Part shown: piece by piece, positions 16,492 through 24,674 of the stretch
Layout of the letters: each line of letters opens with the position of its first letter
Numbering within the stretch: the first letter of the stretch is position 1
From: Roseovarius azorensis
GTDB taxonomy: Bacteria; Pseudomonadota; Alphaproteobacteria; Rhodobacterales; Rhodobacteraceae
NCBI RefSeq assembly: GCF_900109455.1
Contig: NZ_FOAG01000020.1
Span: 1 to 34,026, forward strand
Direction: 5' to 3'
DNA length: 34,026 bases
The notes under the pieces: generated by a model
The model's database searches: none
Told to the model about the DNA's origin: nothing
The model's input: the letters and a program-made list of their open reading frames with translations, nothing else
Translations under genes and position numbers: made by a program

Positions 16492-18051
16492 ATGATCCGA
16501 GCCGATCTAATCGCTCCGATTGCCGAGCTGCTGGAAATGCAGGCGGCGACCTATCCCGATAAGGTCGCCTTTGAGGACGGGCACCGCAGTGTCAACTATG
16601 CGGCACTGGCCCGAGAGGTCACCAACCTGGCTGGTCACTACAAGGCCAGTGGCCTGAAACCGGGCGGAGCGGTTGGGGTATGGCTGCCCAATTCCGTGGA
16701 CTGGGTGGTCAGCGTTCTGGCAGCTATCCGGGCCGGTGGCACCGCGGTTCCGATCGCTTTCGATGCCAAACAGAGCGAGGTGGCCTATAGAGTCGAAGAC
16801 GCAGGGATCGCGGTGATGGTCACCGCCCCCTCAAAAGCGGACATTGTATCTGGGCTCGAGGGCGGAATCCGCCCTCAACGAGTGATCCTTAACGGTCCAG
16901 GCGGGGCGGAGGCCGATGGCGTCACCAATCTGACCTATCTCTGCGCGACTCCGGCAGAGATCGAACTTCCCGCCGATGACATCGATGCGGTGTCGATGAT
17001 CGTCTACACGTCGGGCACCACGGGTCAGCCGAAGGGCGTAATGCTATCGACCCGGTCAATGCTCTGGGTGAATGCCGCCTGTTGGGCCCCGATCTTCGAG
17101 ATGGGGCCTGAGGACAGAATCCTTTCCCCGCTGCCGCTCTTCCATTCCTACGCGCTGAACATCTGCGTCCTGTCGATCCTCGCAAACGGGGCGAGCGAAT
17201 ACATCATGGACCGCTTTTCGACTGCGGAAGCCATGGAACTGCTGGAGAAAGGGCGGTTTACCAAGATGCCCGCCGTCCCAACGATGTTCCACTACCTGAT
17301 GCTGGCCGCGAAAGAGCAGGGGCGAAATCCGTTCCATTCGGTCACCCGTTGCGTATCGGCCGGTGCAATCCTGGCGGCCTCGCTGAACGAGGCCTTCGAG
17401 ACGGAGTTCGGGGTCGAACTTCTGGACGGATACGGTATCACTGAAACCTCGACGATGGTGACGATGAACTGGCCAGGATCGGTCCGATTGCCTGGGTCCT
17501 GTGGGCTTCCGCTGCCGGGACTCGCTGTCCGGTTGGTGGATTTCGAGGGCCGCGACGTCGCTTTCGGCGAGGAAGGCGAACTGATCGTACGCGGTCCAAA
17601 CGTGATGAAGGGATACCACAATAAGCCCGAGGCGACGGAAAGTGCTCTCAAGGGCGGCTGGTACCGCACCGGCGACCTCGCGCGGATGGATGCCTCAGGT
17701 TTCCTCACCATCACCGGGCGGCTGAAGGAACTAATCATCCGCGGCGGTCAGAATATTGCCCCTGTCGAGATCGAGGAGACGGTGCAGAAGCTGCCCGGAG
17801 TCCGTGATTGTGCCGTCGTGGGCGTGCCGCACGAAACCTTGGGCGAGGTGCCAGTGGCCTTCATCGTGCCAGATGCGGATATGCCGGTTCTGGACGATGT
17901 GCGGGAATTCTGCGGCCGAACGCTTTCGTCCTATAAATTGCCTGCCGATGCCGTGGCGGTTGCCGAGATTCCGCGCACAGGGTCGGGCAAGATCATGCGG
18001 TTCCGGCTCCGTGACTTCTATGTCGAATCCAGAGAAAAGGCAGGGGCTTGA
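16492..18051 (+). CDS. AMP-dependent acyl-CoA ligase
   Basis: An ANL-superfamily acid-CoA ligase of 519 residues. Motifs: the phosphate loop YTSGTTGQPKG (172-182), GYGITE (313-318), YRTGDL (391-396), hinge GRLKE, and the adenylation Lys500 in RTGSGKIMR. A GGAGGAGG-rich ribosome site precedes the ATG. It would activate a carboxylate to an AMP ester and then the CoA thioester in the cytoplasm. Placed beside a Mo hydroxylase, a crotonase-fold protein and a thioesterase, it implies that part of the pathway runs on CoA esters. The acid itself cannot be named from sequence; 2-furoate-like, aromatic or medium-chain acids are possible. Confidence 0.93.
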   Translation: MIRADLIAPIAELLEMQAATYPDKVAFEDGHRSVNYAALAREVTNLAGHYKASGLKPGGAVGVWLPNSVDWVVSVLAAIRAGGTAVPIAFDAKQSEVAYRVEDAGIAVMVTAPSKADIVSGLEGGIRPQRVILNGPGGAEADGVTNLTYLCATPAEIELPADDIDAVSMIVYTSGTTGQPKGVMLSTRSMLWVNAACWAPIFEMGPEDRILSPLPLFHSYALNICVLSILANGASEYIMDRFSTAEAMELLEKGRFTKMPAVPTMFHYLMLAAKEQGRNPFHSVTRCVSAGAILAASLNEAFETEFGVELLDGYGITETSTMVTMNWPGSVRLPGSCGLPLPGLAVRLVDFEGRDVAFGEEGELIVRGPNVMKGYHNKPEATESALKGGWYRTGDLARMDASGFLTITGRLKELIIRGGQNIAPVEIEETVQKLPGVRDCAVVGVPHETLGEVPVAFIVPDADMPVLDDVREFCGRTLSSYKLPADAVAVAEIPRTGSGKIMRFRLRDFYVESREKAGA

Positions 18052-18053
18052 CC

Positions 18054-19208
18054 ATGCAGCCATTCACCTTCAACACCACTAAATCCATCGTATTCCGCCC
18101 CGGTGCGTCTTCGGACCTTGCCACGGTCGCGGGGGCACTTCTGGGAGCGAAGGTGCTGTTCGTCACCGACCCGGGGCTGCGCAAGCTCGGGCTCTGTAAT
18201 AAGGGGCTTGCATCTCTGGAAGCGGCGGGGCATGCGGTCGCAGTCTTTGACCAGGTCGAGGCCGATCCCTCCCGCGCGACGCTTGAAGCCGCGGTCGAGG
18301 CCGGGCGTGGTTGCACCGGCGTGATCGGCTTCGGCGGCGGGTCGTCACTGGACGTGGCCAAGGTAGCCTCGCTTCTTCTGGGATCGGGCGAGGACCTGGA
18401 CGAGGCTTGGGGCGTCGGAAAGGCCAAGGGGCCGCGACTGCCTTTGGTACTGGTGCCGACCACGGCCGGCACTGGGTCCGAGGTGACTCCGGTGTCGATT
18501 ATCACAGTCGGTGCCGAGGAGAAGCGCGGCGTCTCCTCGCCGGTCATCCTGCCGGATATCGCCGTTCTGGATGCCGACCTGACGCTCGGCCTGCCCACGT
18601 CAATCACGGCGGCAACCGGGGTCGATGCGATGGTGCACGCAATCGAAGCTTATGCCTCGGCGAATACCAACAACAACCCGCTCAGCCGGATGCTGGCGCG
18701 TGAGGCGCTGCGGCTTCTGGGCGCAAATATCCGCACTGTCGTCAGTGACCCCGGGAATGTCGATGCGCGGGGGGCGATGTTATTGGGGTCGATGCTGGCG
18801 GGTCAGGCCTTTGCTAATTCGCCCGTCGCTGCCGTTCATGCGCTGGCCTATCCGATCGGAGGCACATTCCACATCCCGCACGGGCTGTCGAATGCGCTGG
18901 TCCTGCCGCATGTTCTGCGCTTCAACGCCCCGGTCGCCTATACGCTTTACGCCGAGATCGCGGTCGAGGCCTTCCCCGATCTGGAGAGCGTCGAAGGCGC
19001 CCAGGCACGCTGCACCGCTTTCATCGACGCCTTGGCCGACTTGTCGAAAGAACTTGAAATGCCGACCCGGCTGCGTGACGTCGAGATCCCAGAGAGCGCG
19101 CTTGAGAAGATGGCCAGCGACGCGATGCTTCAGCAGCGCCTGCTAGTCAACAACCCGCGCGAAGTTGGTGAGGCGGACGCGCTGAATATCTACCGGGCGG
19201 CTTGGTAA
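18054..19208 (+). CDS. Iron-containing (group III) alcohol dehydrogenase
   Basis: A 384-residue Fe-ADH. The NAD-binding GGGSSLD is at 94-100 and the metal ligands are D191, H195, H262 and H276, with the same spacing as in FucO-type enzymes. Family members oxidise primary alcohols, including 4-hydroxybutyrate (BlcB/AttL, Gbd). Next to a lactonase-fold enzyme and a semialdehyde dehydrogenase, conversion of a hydroxy acid to a semialdehyde is the best guess. The start is the ATG at 18054, three bases after the ligase stop; a TTG two codons earlier overlaps that stop. Confidence 0.92.
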   Translation: MQPFTFNTTKSIVFRPGASSDLATVAGALLGAKVLFVTDPGLRKLGLCNKGLASLEAAGHAVAVFDQVEADPSRATLEAAVEAGRGCTGVIGFGGGSSLDVAKVASLLLGSGEDLDEAWGVGKAKGPRLPLVLVPTTAGTGSEVTPVSIITVGAEEKRGVSSPVILPDIAVLDADLTLGLPTSITAATGVDAMVHAIEAYASANTNNNPLSRMLAREALRLLGANIRTVVSDPGNVDARGAMLLGSMLAGQAFANSPVAAVHALAYPIGGTFHIPHGLSNALVLPHVLRFNAPVAYTLYAEIAVEAFPDLESVEGAQARCTAFIDALADLSKELEMPTRLRDVEIPESALEKMASDAMLQQRLLVNNPREVGEADALNIYRAAW

Positions 19209-19639
19209 TGGCAACGCCGCGCCCGAAACGGGCCACCTATGCTGCATTCCGGCAAATGCAAACCCGCTGGATGGACAACGACATCTATGGTCACATGAAC
19301 AACGTGGTCCACTATTCGCTGTTCGATACGGCAGTAAACGGCTGGCTGATCGAGCAGGGGCTGCTCGATCCCTCGACCAGCGAAAGCTACGGCCTCGTCG
19401 TTGAGACGGGGTGCAAGTACCACGCCGAGATGCAGTTTCCTGACGTCGTCCATGCCGGTCTCAGGATCGCGAAGATTGGCACATCCTCTGTCCGTTTCGA
19501 GGTCGGACTGTTCCGCAACGATGAGGAGGAGGCCGCGGCCGAAGGCTTCTTCATCCATGTCTATGTAGATCGCACTAGGCACCGTCCCGTCCCCATAGAA
19601 GGCGCAACGCGCACCGCTTTCGAAACTCTTGTCCTCTAA
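19208..19639 (+). CDS. 4HBT-family acyl-CoA thioesterase
   Basis: A 143-residue hot-dog-fold thioesterase. The catalytic segment TRWMDNDIYGHMNNVVHY carries the Asp (in MDNDIYGHMNN) that defines the 4-hydroxybenzoyl-CoA thioesterase group. It starts in a TAATG overlap with the alcohol dehydrogenase stop. In the operon it would release the free acid from a CoA ester made by the ligase, either at the pathway end or as a safety valve. Confidence 0.9.
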   Translation: MATPRPKRATYAAFRQMQTRWMDNDIYGHMNNVVHYSLFDTAVNGWLIEQGLLDPSTSESYGLVVETGCKYHAEMQFPDVVHAGLRIAKIGTSSVRFEVGLFRNDEEEAAAEGFFIHVYVDRTRHRPVPIEGATRTAFETLVL

Positions 19640-19656
19640 ACTTAGGAAGCCACACC

Positions 19657-21117
19657 GTGACAATGCCAGATCTGACCCGTCTCGACCTACTGCGCAATGC
19701 ATGCTTTGTCGGCGGCAAGTGGATCGCTGCCGACACCGGGGAGGTCATCGAGGTGACGAACCCGGCGACCGGCGAAACAATCTCCACCGTTCCCCGAATG
19801 GGCGCTGATGAAGCCGCCCGTGCTATTGCCGCAGCCGAGGCCGCCGGCACCAACTGGGCCGCTCGCACCGGCAAGGAGCGCGCGGCAATCCTGCGTCGCT
19901 GGTACGAACTCATGCGCGACAATCGCGCGGACCTCGGTGCAATCCTGACCGCCGAACAGGGCAAGCCCTGGGAAGAGGCCAAGGGCGAGATCGATTATGC
20001 CGCGTCCTTCATCGAATGGTTCGGGGAAGAGGCGAAACGAGTCTACGGAGAGACGATCCCCGGCCACCAGCGCGACAAGCGGCTGATTGTCTTCAAACAG
20101 CCCGTCGGCGTGTGCGCTGCCATCACGCCGTGGAATTTTCCCGCAGCGATGATCACCCGCAAAGCGGGCGCCGCGCTGGCTGCGGGTTGTACCATGGTGA
20201 TCAAACCGGCAAGCCTGACGCCCCTGACTGCCCTGGCGCTCTGCGTCCTGGCCGAAGAAGCGGGGGTGCCGCCGGGCGTTCTGAACTGCGTGACCGGATC
20301 TGCAGCGACCATCGGCGGAGAGCTGACCTCCAACCCGACTGTGCGCAAGGTCAGCTTCACCGGCTCGACCGAGATCGGGAAAGAGCTGATCAAGCAGTGT
20401 GCCGACACGGTGAAGCGGACGTCGATGGAATTGGGCGGGAATGCCCCCTTCATTGTCTTTGATGACGCGGACTTGGATGCGGCAGTCGAAGGGGCCATCG
20501 CCTCGAAATATCGCAACGCGGGTCAGACATGCGTCTGTGCCAACCGGCTGTTTGTTCAGGATGCGGTCCACGATGCCTTTGTCGAGAAACTGACCGCCCG
20601 GGTCGCAACGCTGAAGGTCGCGCAGGGCTTCGAAGAGGGTGCCCAGATCGGGCCGCTGATCGATATGGCAGCGGTCGAAAAAGTTGAGACACTTGTTTTG
20701 GATGCTGTCAGTCAAGGCGCGACCCTTGTCATTGGGGGTGCACGGCACGGCAAAGGGGCTAGCTTCTTCCAGCCGACCATTGTCTCGGGGGTGACGCCCG
20801 CCATGCTGATTTTCCACGAGGAAATATTTGGTCCTGTGGCCCCGATCATCCGCTTTAAGGACGAGAACGAGGTATTTGCAATGTCCAACGACACGCCCTT
20901 CGGCCTAGCCGCCTACTTCTATGGCCGAGATATAGGCCGGGTGTACCGCACTGCAGAGGCGCTGGATTTCGGGATCATTGGAGCGAACACCGGCCTTATT
21001 TCGACTGAGGTCGCTCCCTTCGGCGGCATGAAGGAAAGCGGTCACGGCCGGGAGGGGTCCTCTCATGGAATCGAGGATTACCTTGAGATAAAGTATCTTT
21101 GTTTGTCGATTGCGTGA
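19657..21117 (+). CDS. Aldehyde dehydrogenase, succinate-semialdehyde type (GabD-like)
   Basis: A 486-residue ALDH. Active-site residues are visible: N160 in TPWNFP, E258 in SMELGGNAPF and C292 in NAGQTCVCANR. Length, the QTCVCANR active-site segment and the C-terminal PFGGMKESGHGREG pattern place it with NAD(P)-dependent succinate-semialdehyde dehydrogenases (GabD, BlcA/AttK). It would oxidise the aldehyde from the Fe-ADH to a dicarboxylate for the TCA cycle. The GTG at 19657 follows TTAGGAAG at a good distance; the ATG at 19663 is an alternative. It is the last gene of the operon; no clear terminator follows and IS debris begins within 30 bases. Confidence 0.93.
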   Translation: MTMPDLTRLDLLRNACFVGGKWIAADTGEVIEVTNPATGETISTVPRMGADEAARAIAAAEAAGTNWAARTGKERAAILRRWYELMRDNRADLGAILTAEQGKPWEEAKGEIDYAASFIEWFGEEAKRVYGETIPGHQRDKRLIVFKQPVGVCAAITPWNFPAAMITRKAGAALAAGCTMVIKPASLTPLTALALCVLAEEAGVPPGVLNCVTGSAATIGGELTSNPTVRKVSFTGSTEIGKELIKQCADTVKRTSMELGGNAPFIVFDDADLDAAVEGAIASKYRNAGQTCVCANRLFVQDAVHDAFVEKLTARVATLKVAQGFEEGAQIGPLIDMAAVEKVETLVLDAVSQGATLVIGGARHGKGASFFQPTIVSGVTPAMLIFHEEIFGPVAPIIRFKDENEVFAMSNDTPFGLAAYFYGRDIGRVYRTAEALDFGIIGANTGLISTEVAPFGGMKESGHGREGSSHGIEDYLEIKYLCLSIA

Positions 21118-21142
21118 CCCGAAGCGGTCAGAGAAGCCAGTG

Positions 21143-21340
21143 CTATTCGCCGTCGATCTCATACCGCGTCAGGTAGCCGCTCTCCCGCGCGGCATCCCCG
21201 GCCAGACGCTGCTTGCCCGCCTCAAGGAATTTCTTTCGACCACGTGTAGTACAGGCTCTCGCTGATGCCCTCTCGGCGGCATAGCGCAGCGATGCTCTCC
21301 TCGCCTCGCAAGCCCGCTCGGTCTGCCCCTGTCAACGTGT
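21143..21340 (-). pseudogene. IS3-family OrfA remnant with frameshift
   Basis: Minus-strand frames read GEESIAALCRREGISESLYYTWSK and then, after a one-base shift, KFLEAGKQRLAGDAARE, the standard helix-turn-helix opening of an IS3 OrfA. The shift and early stop at 21143 make it dead. The remainder of 21118-21421 contains nothing else that I recognise. Confidence 0.6.
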
Positions 21341-21421
21341 CGAACTCACCACTTACCCGATCCGCGACAGTGCAGCCATCGCGGCTTTATTGACGTGATC
21401 GCGGCTTAGAGCGTTTCAGGT

Positions 21422-21577
21422 TTACACGGAAGCATAGCCTGCGTTCTTGAGGTAGTTGGCGCACTCGTCGGGGGTGAAGCGGTTGAGGATAGTTCCGACG
21501 GAGCGCCAGAGCGTGTCCCGCGATCGGGGTGCCGCGGTGCGCATCCAGTGTTTGAGCTTTGCGAAGGCCTGTTCGAT
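21422..21577 (-). pseudogene. IS630-family transposase, C-terminal piece (split by IS110 element)
   Basis: These codons read IEQAFAKLKHWMRTAAPRS... to KNAGYASV then stop, the usual end of IS630 transposases. The first codons supply the catalytic Glu (IEQ) of the DDE triad. The matching upstream part ends SPDLNP at 22929; joining 22929 directly to 21577 restores SPDLNP-IEQ in frame, so the gene was intact before the IS110 element landed. Confidence 0.9.
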
Positions 21578-21589
21578 TGATGGTGTGGA

Positions 21590-21599
21590 TGGCTCCTGC
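21590..21599. repeat. Left subterminal inverted repeat of the IS1111-type element
   Basis: TGGCTCCTGC here is the perfect reverse complement of GCAGGAGCCA at 22911-22920. The repeats are set inward from the true ends by different distances (12 and 8 bp), which separates IS1111 from IS110 proper. Confidence 0.85.
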
Positions 21600-21660
21600 T
21601 CCAACCGGCGTCGTGATGCGCCATAATGGGATGTCATTGTCCCAACAGGAGGAGCCATCC

Positions 21661-22680
21661 ATGTTCGAAGTTAGCACAGTCGGCGTCGATCTCGCCAAGA
21701 ACGTTATTCAGGTCCATGGCGTCGACACCGACGGCAAGAGCGTACTGCGGCGCCAGCTCCGGCGGAATCAGTTTCTCTCGTTTTTCGAAGGCCGCCCCAG
21801 TTGTCTGATTGGCATGGAGGCCTGCTCCGGGGCGCATCACTGGGGGCGACGGTTGCAGGAGATGGGCCATGAGGTGCGGCTGATGCCGCCGTCCTACGTG
21901 AAGCCCTACGTCAAGCGCGGCAAGACCGATGCGGCCGATGCCGAAGCGATCTGCGAGGCGGTGACGCGACCATCGATGCGGTTCGTGCCTGTGAAGAGCG
22001 AAGCGGATTCCGCAGCGCTCGTTCTGCACCGGGCGCGGGACTTCCTCGTCGGGCAGGTTACGCAGACGGGCAATGCGATCCGGGCCCACATGGCAGAGTT
22101 TGGGATCGTGACGGCGAAGGGATCGACGCGCGTTGCGGATCTGGCAGAGGAACTGGACACCTTGCCGGAGGCGGCTCGTCTGCCGCTCCGGGCGCTGTTC
22201 GATCAGCTCGCCGCGACGCAGGCGCGGATCGACCAGCTGACTGGCGAGATCGAGGAGGTGCATCGGCAGAACGACGTGAGCCGACGACTGGCATCGATCC
22301 CGGGAGTCGGTGTCCTGACCGCGACGGCCATCGCCGCGACGACGCCGGATGTCGGTAACTTCTCCTCCGCCCGGGACTACGCTGCCTGGCTCGGCCTCAC
22401 GCCGAAGCAGCACTCAACCGGCGGCAAGCCGAGGAGCGGCGGCATCTCGAAGATGGGCAACCGGTATATTCGACGTCTGCTGTACCTCGGCGCCATGGCC
22501 CAGATCATGGTTCGGCGCAGGAGTCGCCACCCGGAAACGGACTGGCTGGCGCGGAAGCTGGCGACCAAGGAGACCAGGGTCGTCGCGATTGCATTGGCAA
22601 ACCGCATGGCGCGGACGATCTACGCGCTTCTGCGCGATGGAACGAGCTACAGACCGCGGGTCGGGGTGATGCCCGCCTGA
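21661..22680 (+). CDS. IS110/IS1111-family transposase (DEDD recombinase)
   Basis: A 339-residue RNA-guided-type recombinase. The N-terminal RuvC-like DEDD site is seen as D10 (VGVDLAKN), E53 (IGMEACSGAHHW) and D90/D93 (KTDAADAEAI). The C-terminal Transposase_20 region contains IPGVGVLTA and STGGKPRSGGISKMGN with the nucleophile Ser segment. The start is the ATG at 21661, preceded by AGGAGG; a longer frame from 21559 would begin outside the element. It appears intact. Confidence 0.95.
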   Translation: MFEVSTVGVDLAKNVIQVHGVDTDGKSVLRRQLRRNQFLSFFEGRPSCLIGMEACSGAHHWGRRLQEMGHEVRLMPPSYVKPYVKRGKTDAADAEAICEAVTRPSMRFVPVKSEADSAALVLHRARDFLVGQVTQTGNAIRAHMAEFGIVTAKGSTRVADLAEELDTLPEAARLPLRALFDQLAATQARIDQLTGEIEEVHRQNDVSRRLASIPGVGVLTATAIAATTPDVGNFSSARDYAAWLGLTPKQHSTGGKPRSGGISKMGNRYIRRLLYLGAMAQIMVRRRSRHPETDWLARKLATKETRVVAIALANRMARTIYALLRDGTSYRPRVGVMPA

Positions 22681-22910
22681 GAGTGGCCTGAAGGAATGCT
22701 AAGGCGCAGCGTGAGGTGATGGCGAACTGACGGAGAGGACAGACCGGGACACTCCGATGAATCCGAAGCGACTGTGACGCGCGTTCGATTGAGTGGGACC
22801 CGTACGTCCGGCGGAAATTCATCATGGCGCGCAGTACATCTGCTGCAGACAGACGCCGAATACATGGCCGCAGCCGACCAGTCGTCGAAGGCTCACAAAA
22901 CCCTTGCCAT
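22681..22910 (+). ncRNA. Probable bridge RNA / seekRNA of the IS1111-type element
   Basis: This non-coding stretch lies 3' of the transposase inside the element. It contains GTTCGATTGA (22783-22792), identical to the left junction (21571-21580), and TGAATCCGA (22758-22766), the reverse complement of the reconstructed pre-insertion right target. The two face each other across a short hairpin (CCGAAGCG ... CGCGTTCG). One guide matching the top strand on the left and one matching the bottom strand on the right is the rule for IS110-family bridge RNAs. Weaker candidates for donor guides are CATCA (22820-22824) and ATACATG (22860-22866). Exact RNA ends are not determined. Confidence 0.65.
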
Positions 22911-22928
22911 GCAGGAGCCAACCATACA

Positions 22929-23716
22929 CGGATTCAGATCCGGGCTGTAGGGCGGCAAGAACAGAAGGTGGGCACCGGCGGCGCGGATCGCCTGCCGCAC
23001 CGCCTGGCTCTTGTGGCTGCCGAGGTTGTCCATCACCACAACATCGCCGGGCCTCAGGGTGGGGACCAGAACCCGTTCGACATAGGTTCGGAAGGCCTCG
23101 CCATTCACGGGACCGTCGAACACCCAGGGCGCATCGATGCGGTCATGGCGCAGGGCGGCGATGAAGGTAGACGTGTTCCAATGCCCGAAGGGAGCCGCCC
23201 CGGGCAAGCGTTCGCCTTTGGGCGCCCAGCCCCGCAGCGGGGCCATGTTTGTCTTCACCCATGTCTCGTCGATGAAGACCAGCCGTGTCGGATCAATACG
23301 TCCCTGATGGCGTTGCCACCTGTCGCGACGACGCTTCACATCGGGGCGTTCACGCTCGTCGGCGACCATTGTCTTTTTTTGAAACTGAACCCACAGCCGC
23401 GCAGGAACCGCCAAACGGTGTCGTGGCTCACCGCGATCCCGCGCCTGGCCAGCATCTCTTGCAGCATCCCCAGCGTGATGTGCGAACGCGACTGCACCTG
23501 ATCCAGCAGCCAGACCCGGTGCGGTTCAAGAATGGGCCGACGATAGCCGCCCATCTGTGCGGGGCTCACCGATCCGGTCTGCGCCGAACGCTGCGTCCAT
23601 TTCACCACGCTCGACGGCGCGACCCCGAACCGCGCGGCAACGCTACGGCAGCTCGCCCCGGATTGCATCGCTGCGACAACACGCTCCCGAAGGTCGTCTG
23701 AATACGGTTTCGTCAT
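22929..23716 (-). pseudogene. IS630-family transposase, N-terminal and central part (two frames)
   Basis: Frame A (23716 to 23336) encodes the helix-turn-helix half starting MTKPYSDDLRERVV; frame B continues from about 23380 with the RNase-H core: first Asp in VFIDETWVK and second in [10 protein letters not shown], ending SPDLNP at 22929. The two frames meet at an A7 run on the minus strand (23374-23380), the usual slippery site for programmed frameshifting in IS630. The catalytic Glu is on the far side of the IS110 insertion (21422-21577), so the enzyme is inactive. Confidence 0.9.
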
Positions 23717-23744
23717 CCATACTGGCCTCCTTCACCAGTATGGA
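23716..23744 (-). promoter_or_regulatory. Hairpin enclosing the IS630 ribosome-binding site
   Basis: TCCATACTGG (23716-23725) and CCAGTATGGA (23735-23744) are perfect 10-bp arms. On the coding (minus) strand the nine-base loop holds AAGGAGG, and the start ATG at 23716-23714 begins at the stem base. Such a structure could limit transposase translation, as known for other insertion sequences, but it might instead be part of the element's end. Confidence 0.55.
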
Positions 23745-23751
23745 TTCTGAA

Positions 23752-24120
23752 TCACACAAAGCACAACTTGGGAAGCCCCTGCCGATTCAGAGAAAGGCTG
23801 AGCCGCTCTAGGTTCTCTGCCAATGCACAGTCCCGCGCGCAGATGGCCTCCACTAGAGAGGAAAGTTCCTTAAGCGATGTCTGCCGCCGCTCGGAACTCG
23901 AAAGGGAGAGCGCGCGCAACTGCGAGACGCGAATGTGGATGCTTCGGAGCATTCGTTCAGCCTCTGGGTTGTCCGCGCCTTCCATCAGCACATCGTAGAA
24001 CCGCGTTTTGGCGTCGATCGGACTTTGAGAAGCATCCTTCGCATATGCCCGCTTCACGTCTTCGAAGGCAGCGCGGCAAGCTGCAATCTGCGCATCTGTC
24101 ACGGGAGTGGGATAAGTCTG
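23752..24120 (-). pseudogene. GntR-family regulator, FCD domain only
   Basis: The minus-strand frame encodes about 120 residues of an FCD ligand domain: AQIAACRAAFEDVKRAY, TRFYDVLMEGADNPEAERMLRSI (one segment of the family), and RVSQLRALSLSSSERR followed by the C-terminal helices. The GntR winged helix expected at the N-terminus is missing; the open frame continues upstream to 24291 with sequence unlike the family. It may once have regulated one of the neighbouring catabolic modules. The 24121-24351 stretch shows nothing that I recognise. Confidence 0.7.
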
Positions 24121-24351
24121 TCCGGGGAAAGGGGAGCCTGACACATTTGCAGCGCCTGCTGGCCGGCTGGCGCAGGGCTGAAAGGTAGGCCCTCTGCGAC
24201 CAAGCCGGGATCTCGCCGACGCTTGAGCCGGTCCGGGACCCTGAAACGGGCCACGCCATTTCCCGGTCATAGCTGCCGCGCTGTGCCTCAAGCCCCGAGG
24301 AAAACTATCGCCAGGTCAAGTACGGAAGATTGACGCCTTGAAAGAGGCTTC

Positions 24352-24530
24352 TGGACCTGCACCGGTTCTGTTCCGGTCTTTTGAGAGCGATACTCGCCAT
24401 CAAGGAGACCGGATATGGCAGCGATACACAGCGACGAGTTCAAGCGGGATGCGGTTCGCATTGCGCTCACGAGTGGCCTGACACGGCGTCAGGTTGCGTC
24501 TGATTTGGGGATCGGGCTTTCGACGCGGTC
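24352..24530 (+). mobile_element. IS3-family left-end fragment with start of orfA
   Basis: An IS3-like terminus TGGACCTGCACC begins at about 24352. An ATG at 24415 with AAGGAG upstream starts MAAIHSDEFKRDAVRIAL and continues RRQVASDLGIGLST, the normal OrfA opening. The IS3 sequence stops at about 24530, where an unrelated ISL3 fragment begins. Confidence 0.7.
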
Positions 24531-24674
24531 AAAAATGCCATCGAAATGCCGTGGAGCAACGGCCAGGCCGAAAGTCAGATCAACCGATTGAAAACCCTCA
24601 AACGCGCCATGTACGGGAGAGCAGGACCGGAACTGCTCAGAGATCGAATGCAGCCCCTCCGCCACACAAATTGA
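24531..24674 (+). pseudogene. ISL3-family transposase, C-terminal fragment
   Basis: The frame reads IEMPWSNGQAESQINRLK and then KRAMYGRAGPELLRDRM with a stop at 24672-24674, the conserved end of ISL3/IS204 transposases. Only 47 codons remain. It is joined abruptly to IS3 OrfA sequence, indicating a deletion between two insertion sequences. Confidence 0.75.

Larger units (their letters stand above)
21578..22928 (+). mobile_element. IS110-family element, IS1111 subgroup, inserted in IS630
   Basis: The borders are defined by restoring the interrupted IS630 frame: left flank ends GTTCGAT at 21577, right flank begins CGGATT at 22929, giving 1351 bp and no target duplication, as expected for IS110-type recombinases. 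Subterminal inverted repeats TGGCTCCTGC (21590-21599) and GCAGGAGCCA (22911-22920) lie 12 and 8 bp inside the ends, the arrangement typical of IS1111. About 250 bp of non-coding DNA follows the transposase, where IS1111 elements encode their guide RNA. Confidence 0.9.

Noticed and set aside
19687..20817. 376-codon minus-strand open frame opposite the aldehyde dehydrogenase
   Set aside because: Antisense shadow of a gene with all active-site residues; no recognisable motifs.
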